Positions 41,361 through 43,211 of a DNA stretch of 43,211 bases are shown one piece after another. Source of the stretch: CAYWNA01 sp964459305 (GTDB lineage: Bacteria > Planctomycetota > Planctomycetia > Pirellulales > Pirellulaceae); assembly GCA_964459305.1 (NCBI GenBank), contig CAYWNA010000095.1, positions 1 to 43,211 on the forward strand, in the 5' to 3' direction. The translations under genes and the position numbers were made by a program. Within the stretch, counting starts at the first letter, position 1. Every line of letters begins with the position of its first letter. Under the pieces are notes generated by a model. The model searched no databases and was not told where the DNA came from. It worked only from the letters and a program-made list of their open reading frames with translations.

Positions 41361-41460
41361 NNNNNNNNNNNNNNNNNNNNNNNNNNNNNNNNNNNNNNNN
41401 NNNNNNNNNNNNNNNNNNNNNNNNNNNNNNNNNNNNNNNNNNNNNNNNNNNNNNNNNNNN
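41361..41460. other. Scaffold gap, 100 N
   Basis: Exactly 100 N, the usual placeholder for a gap of unknown size. Both flanks carry CAAATAG (41354-41360 and 41461-41467), suggesting that the contig ends may in fact overlap. Confidence 0.95.
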
Positions 41461-41466
41461 CAAATA

Positions 41467-41515
41467 GGGTCAACTCTTGACACTTGACAGGCTGTCAAGT
41501 GTCAAGAGTTGACCC
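41467..41515. repeat. Perfect 24-bp palindrome next to gap
   Basis: The left arm 41467-41490 (GGGTCAACTCTTGACA and eight more) and right arm 41492-41515 are exact reverse complements around a single G. The arms also contain internal direct similarity (TTGACA twice). A structure this stable can stop assembly or polymerase, explaining the gap a few bases away. It has no similarity to the other palindrome families in the window. Confidence 0.95.
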
Positions 41516-41599
41516 CGATCGCCATTCCGATACACCCGGGTTCCGCTCGGCTCAGAGGTCGATGTGGAACGCACCGGCGTTGCCACATGAGAAGCACTG

Positions 41600-42136
41600 C
41601 TACCTGCCCCTCCGGTCGTCTTCAGTCGAAGATGACTCCCGCTCAATAGCTCGGTGATCCATCGCGGGCCGATCCAGCAGACGTGGCTGATCCGCGGTGA
41701 TCTCTTGAATCAACAGGTCGCATACGGCAGCGTCATCGTCCGTCTGCTTCCGCAGGTTGAACAGCAACAGGCAGCAGATGATCAGCGGCAAGCAGACGAT
41801 TAGCAGCACGCCCAGGTTGTCCAGGATGGGTACCAACAGCGACTCCCGGTATCGTTCATTCGCCAAGGCTTGGCGTTCTTCATCCAGCTGAGTCCGTTGT
41901 GCCTGAAGGTCGGATTCCATCGCGAGCATCTCCTGACGTGATTCGGCGATAGCCTCGGACATGCGTTTGGTGCCCTCGGCGACTTCTCGGTTGAGTTGGG
42001 ACATCTCGCGGTTCTGTTCGGCCTGACGCTCGGTGCTCTCCATCGCCATCCGGGCCAAGCGTTCATCGGACGAGCTACAGCCGGCCACCACGACGATCAG
42101 GAGGGTGGCCGGCATCTTGTGAAGGGTCTTGGTCAT
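41600..42136 (-). CDS. Lipoprotein with coiled coil and C-terminal membrane helix
   Basis: The 178 residues have a lipoprotein signal peptide ending VVAGC (Cys20). A long charged coiled coil follows (about 25-100, RMAMESTERQAEQNREMSQ to QLDEERQALANERY), then a strong transmembrane helix (about 105-128, LVPILDNLGVLLIVCLPLII). A cytoplasmic-type tail of about 50 residues completes the protein. With lipid at one end and a helix near the other it could bridge two membranes, or sit twice in one. No family is recognised. Its leader GGAGACCTGCCT-ATG is almost identical to that of the small overlapping ORF upstream. Confidence 0.75.
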   Translation of the reverse strand: MTKTLHKMPATLLIVVVAGCSSSDERLARMAMESTERQAEQNREMSQLNREVAEGTKRMSEAIAESRQEMLAMESDLQAQRTQLDEERQALANERYRESLLVPILDNLGVLLIVCLPLIICCLLLFNLRKQTDDDAAVCDLLIQEITADQPRLLDRPAMDHRAIERESSSTEDDRRGR

Positions 42137-42269
42137 AGGCAGGTCTCCAAAGTGATAGTAAGCGGCGTAGCAGACGTTGCAGGGAACGACGCAGCCGCAC
42201 TTCGCGACAAAGGGCGGCGGCCATCAGCAGCAACGCGACGCTGAAGGCGGCCAGGAGGGTGATGTTCAT
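42075..42269 (-). CDS. Small membrane protein overlapping the lipoprotein gene
   Basis: The 64-residue ORF starts NITLLAAFSVALLLMAAAL, a clear transmembrane helix, followed by an arginine-rich amphipathic segment (REVRLRRSLQRLLRRLLSL) and a polar tail. It has its own ribosome site GGAGA ten bases before the ATG, in the leader GGAGATCTGCCT-ATG, matching the leader of the lipoprotein gene except for one base. The last 62 bases overlap that gene in another frame, which speaks for translational coupling. It is too short to name a family. Confidence 0.6.
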   Translation of the reverse strand: MNITLLAAFSVALLLMAAALCREVRLRRSLQRLLRRLLSLWRPAYDQDPSQDAGHPPDRRGGRL

Positions 42270-42750
42270 AGGCAGATCTCCGTGGTTGGACCGAGGTGTT
42301 GAGATGCAAGAACTGCCATGAAACTGCCGCAATGGTCAATTTCACGGCAGAGCCGGGCATAAAGACATGTTGGCAGAGATAACCGACCCGGCTCACTGGA
42401 TTGTGACACAAATCGCCCGTTTCTTTAGGTTTTGCACACCAACGCGACGTTTGATCCCGCGTCGACTCGAAACGATCTGATCGGATAGCCATACAGTTTG
42501 CCCATTCATGCGGCTTCGAAGCCTTCGCACTCCAAGTCGTACCGGTCACGGCTAACGCCACTTCGTAGGCCGTTCTCCACTTCAGACGAGTGTGAGAATT
42601 AGGAAATCCACCGACACGGAACGGCAAGAAGTGCCGCTTGCCGCCACAGTGTTGTTGATGCCGCGGGAATGACGGGATGACTTTCAACAAGATCGTCAAT
42701 GGAAGAACTGCCGCGAGGCCGACAGGGAAGGACCAATGCTGAATACTCGA
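42270..42750. other. Intergenic region without supported gene
   Basis: These 481 bases lie between the hsdR stop and the small membrane ORF. The longest open frame (minus, 42133-42699) has no recognisable domain or ribosome site, runs through the start of the small membrane ORF and is rich in Arg/Ser as expected of an antisense-type frame. No family palindrome is visible. It may contain the promoter of the small membrane/lipoprotein pair. Confidence 0.55.
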
Positions 42751-43211
42751 TCACGCGGAAACGGAATCTCTTAGCTTCTCATACAGTTTTGCCGGCCCTA
42801 ACAGAATGTCCTTCAGGCCTTTTTGGACTTCTTTCGAGTCCAATGCTTGACTGCTCATTTCGGTATGGGCGTCTAAGGCGTTGATGATTGCGTTGACGAG
42901 TTCGCTGTTCAGGTCCGGTGAGTTGGCGAATTGTTCCTTCGTGTTGTTGACCGCCTGCTTTGCCAGCGTCTCCGATTCCAGCAGCTTGCCCATAATCACG
43001 TTGTTCACATAGACCAACTTGTCATTCTCGGTCAGGTCGCCTTTGAACAGATCGTTCACTCTTTCGATGATCTCAATCAAATACGCCTTTTTGTCCTCAC
43101 GGACCATGCCGCTACCAGCTTCGGTCAAAGGCGACAACTCAGGGTAGGTGTCGCCCTTGAGCTTCATCTTCTGCTTGCCCTTGTTCTTCAGGCGGTGATG
43201 GGTCAAGACAA
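42751..43211 (-). CDS. hsdR: Type I restriction enzyme HsdR, C-terminal fragment (runs off window)
   Basis: About 153 codons of the C-terminal helical domain of a type I restriction endonuclease R subunit. The sequence 'DTYPELSPLTEAGSGMVREDKKAYLIEIIERVNDLFKGDL' matches the HsdR tail. So does 'NKLVYVNNVIMGKLLESETL' in type (here NDKLVYVNN), as does 'QFANSPDLNSELVNAIINALDAH'. HsdR carries the DEAD-box translocase and nuclease; those domains lie upstream, beyond 43211. The frame is open to the window edge and the nearest TTG at 43206 is not a true start. Intactness of the gene and presence of hsdM and hsdS cannot be judged here. Confidence 0.85.
   Translation of the reverse strand, partial: VLTHHRLKNKGKQKMKLKGDTYPELSPLTEAGSGMVREDKKAYLIEIIERVNDLFKGDLTENDKLVYVNNVIMGKLLESETLAKQAVNNTKEQFANSPDLNSELVNAIINALDAHTEMSSQALDSKEVQKGLKDILLGPAKLYEKLRDSVSA

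Noticed and set aside
42133..42699. 188-codon frame on the minus strand
   Set aside because: It has no domain or ribosome site, and overlaps the small membrane ORF, which has both a helix and a ribosome site.
1..43211. tRNA, rRNA or insertion-sequence transposase genes
   Set aside because: None was seen by eye: no cloverleaf with a T-loop GTTCGAATC in the right setting, no rRNA core sequences and no DDE or Y1 transposase motifs. A covariance-model scan would be needed to exclude small RNAs.

Overview
The window reads as a stretch of planctomycete chromosome, most likely from the Pirellulales/Pirellulaceae side of the phylum. The basis is gene content: three giant TPR proteins with a GT-C-like membrane domain, a DUF1598-type and a DUF1570-type protein, a protein with the 'RFSLRTLLIVVVVL' N-terminus seen in planctomycete LRR-type proteins, and a methanofuran-type C1 cofactor gene trio. 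Intergenic palindromes of the AACCCGAAGCGTAAGCGAGG and AATTCTTGCGAATCCAGCTAC kinds also fit. One 100-N scaffold gap suggests a draft or metagenome-derived assembly.

Layout. 0.2-4.3 kb: undecaprenyl-diphosphatase UppP (-), a xylose-isomerase-like TIM barrel protein (+) and a secreted HEAT/HINT protein (-). 4.5-12.8 kb: three tandem paralogues (-) with a GT-C-like membrane N-terminus and C-terminal TPRs. 13.1-17.8 kb: a polytopic membrane protein (+), a GT2-GtrA fusion (-) and a B12-type radical SAM protein (+); with the TPR paralogues and UppP this looks like an envelope or glycoconjugate neighbourhood. 17.8-22.5 kb: a cysteine-free FmdB-like protein, a prepilin peptidase, FloA and RarA. 22.6-28.2 kb: a tight dnaJ-like/103-aa/rnpA/yidD operon, a DUF1570 peptidase-like protein and an FHA-GAF-sigma54 activator. 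28.5-33.4 kb: a DUF1598-like protein, then three convergent genes matching MfnE, MfnF and MfnD (methanofuran side chain), then a lipoprotein. 33.6-40.9 kb: an APH-like phosphotransferase, a DsbD-like reductase, PurM, an HNH nuclease, a GYF/zinc-ribbon membrane protein and an M19 dipeptidase. 41.1-43.2 kb: a gene broken by the gap, a perfect 24-bp palindrome, a lipoprotein with an overlapping small membrane ORF, and the C-terminus of a type I restriction HsdR subunit running off the window.

The strongest unusual signal is in the DsbD-like gene. Its frame stops at a TGA placed exactly where the first cysteine of the thioredoxin-domain CxxC belongs (TADW-TGA-LTCK), and the frame then continues through the rest of a thioredoxin domain for 92 residues. 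A 5-bp hairpin with a GUU loop begins 18 nt after the TGA, with its loop 23 nt away. This geometry fits a bacterial SECIS, so the gene is best read as an 837-residue selenoprotein.

The second theme is the intergenic DNA. Almost every larger gap holds imperfect palindromes of a few recurring families, often a palindrome inside the loop of another palindrome, with inner and outer parts recombined between loci. A shared CAGTACAAT box 77-83 nt upstream of the three TPR paralogues and the neighbouring membrane gene suggests common transcriptional control.
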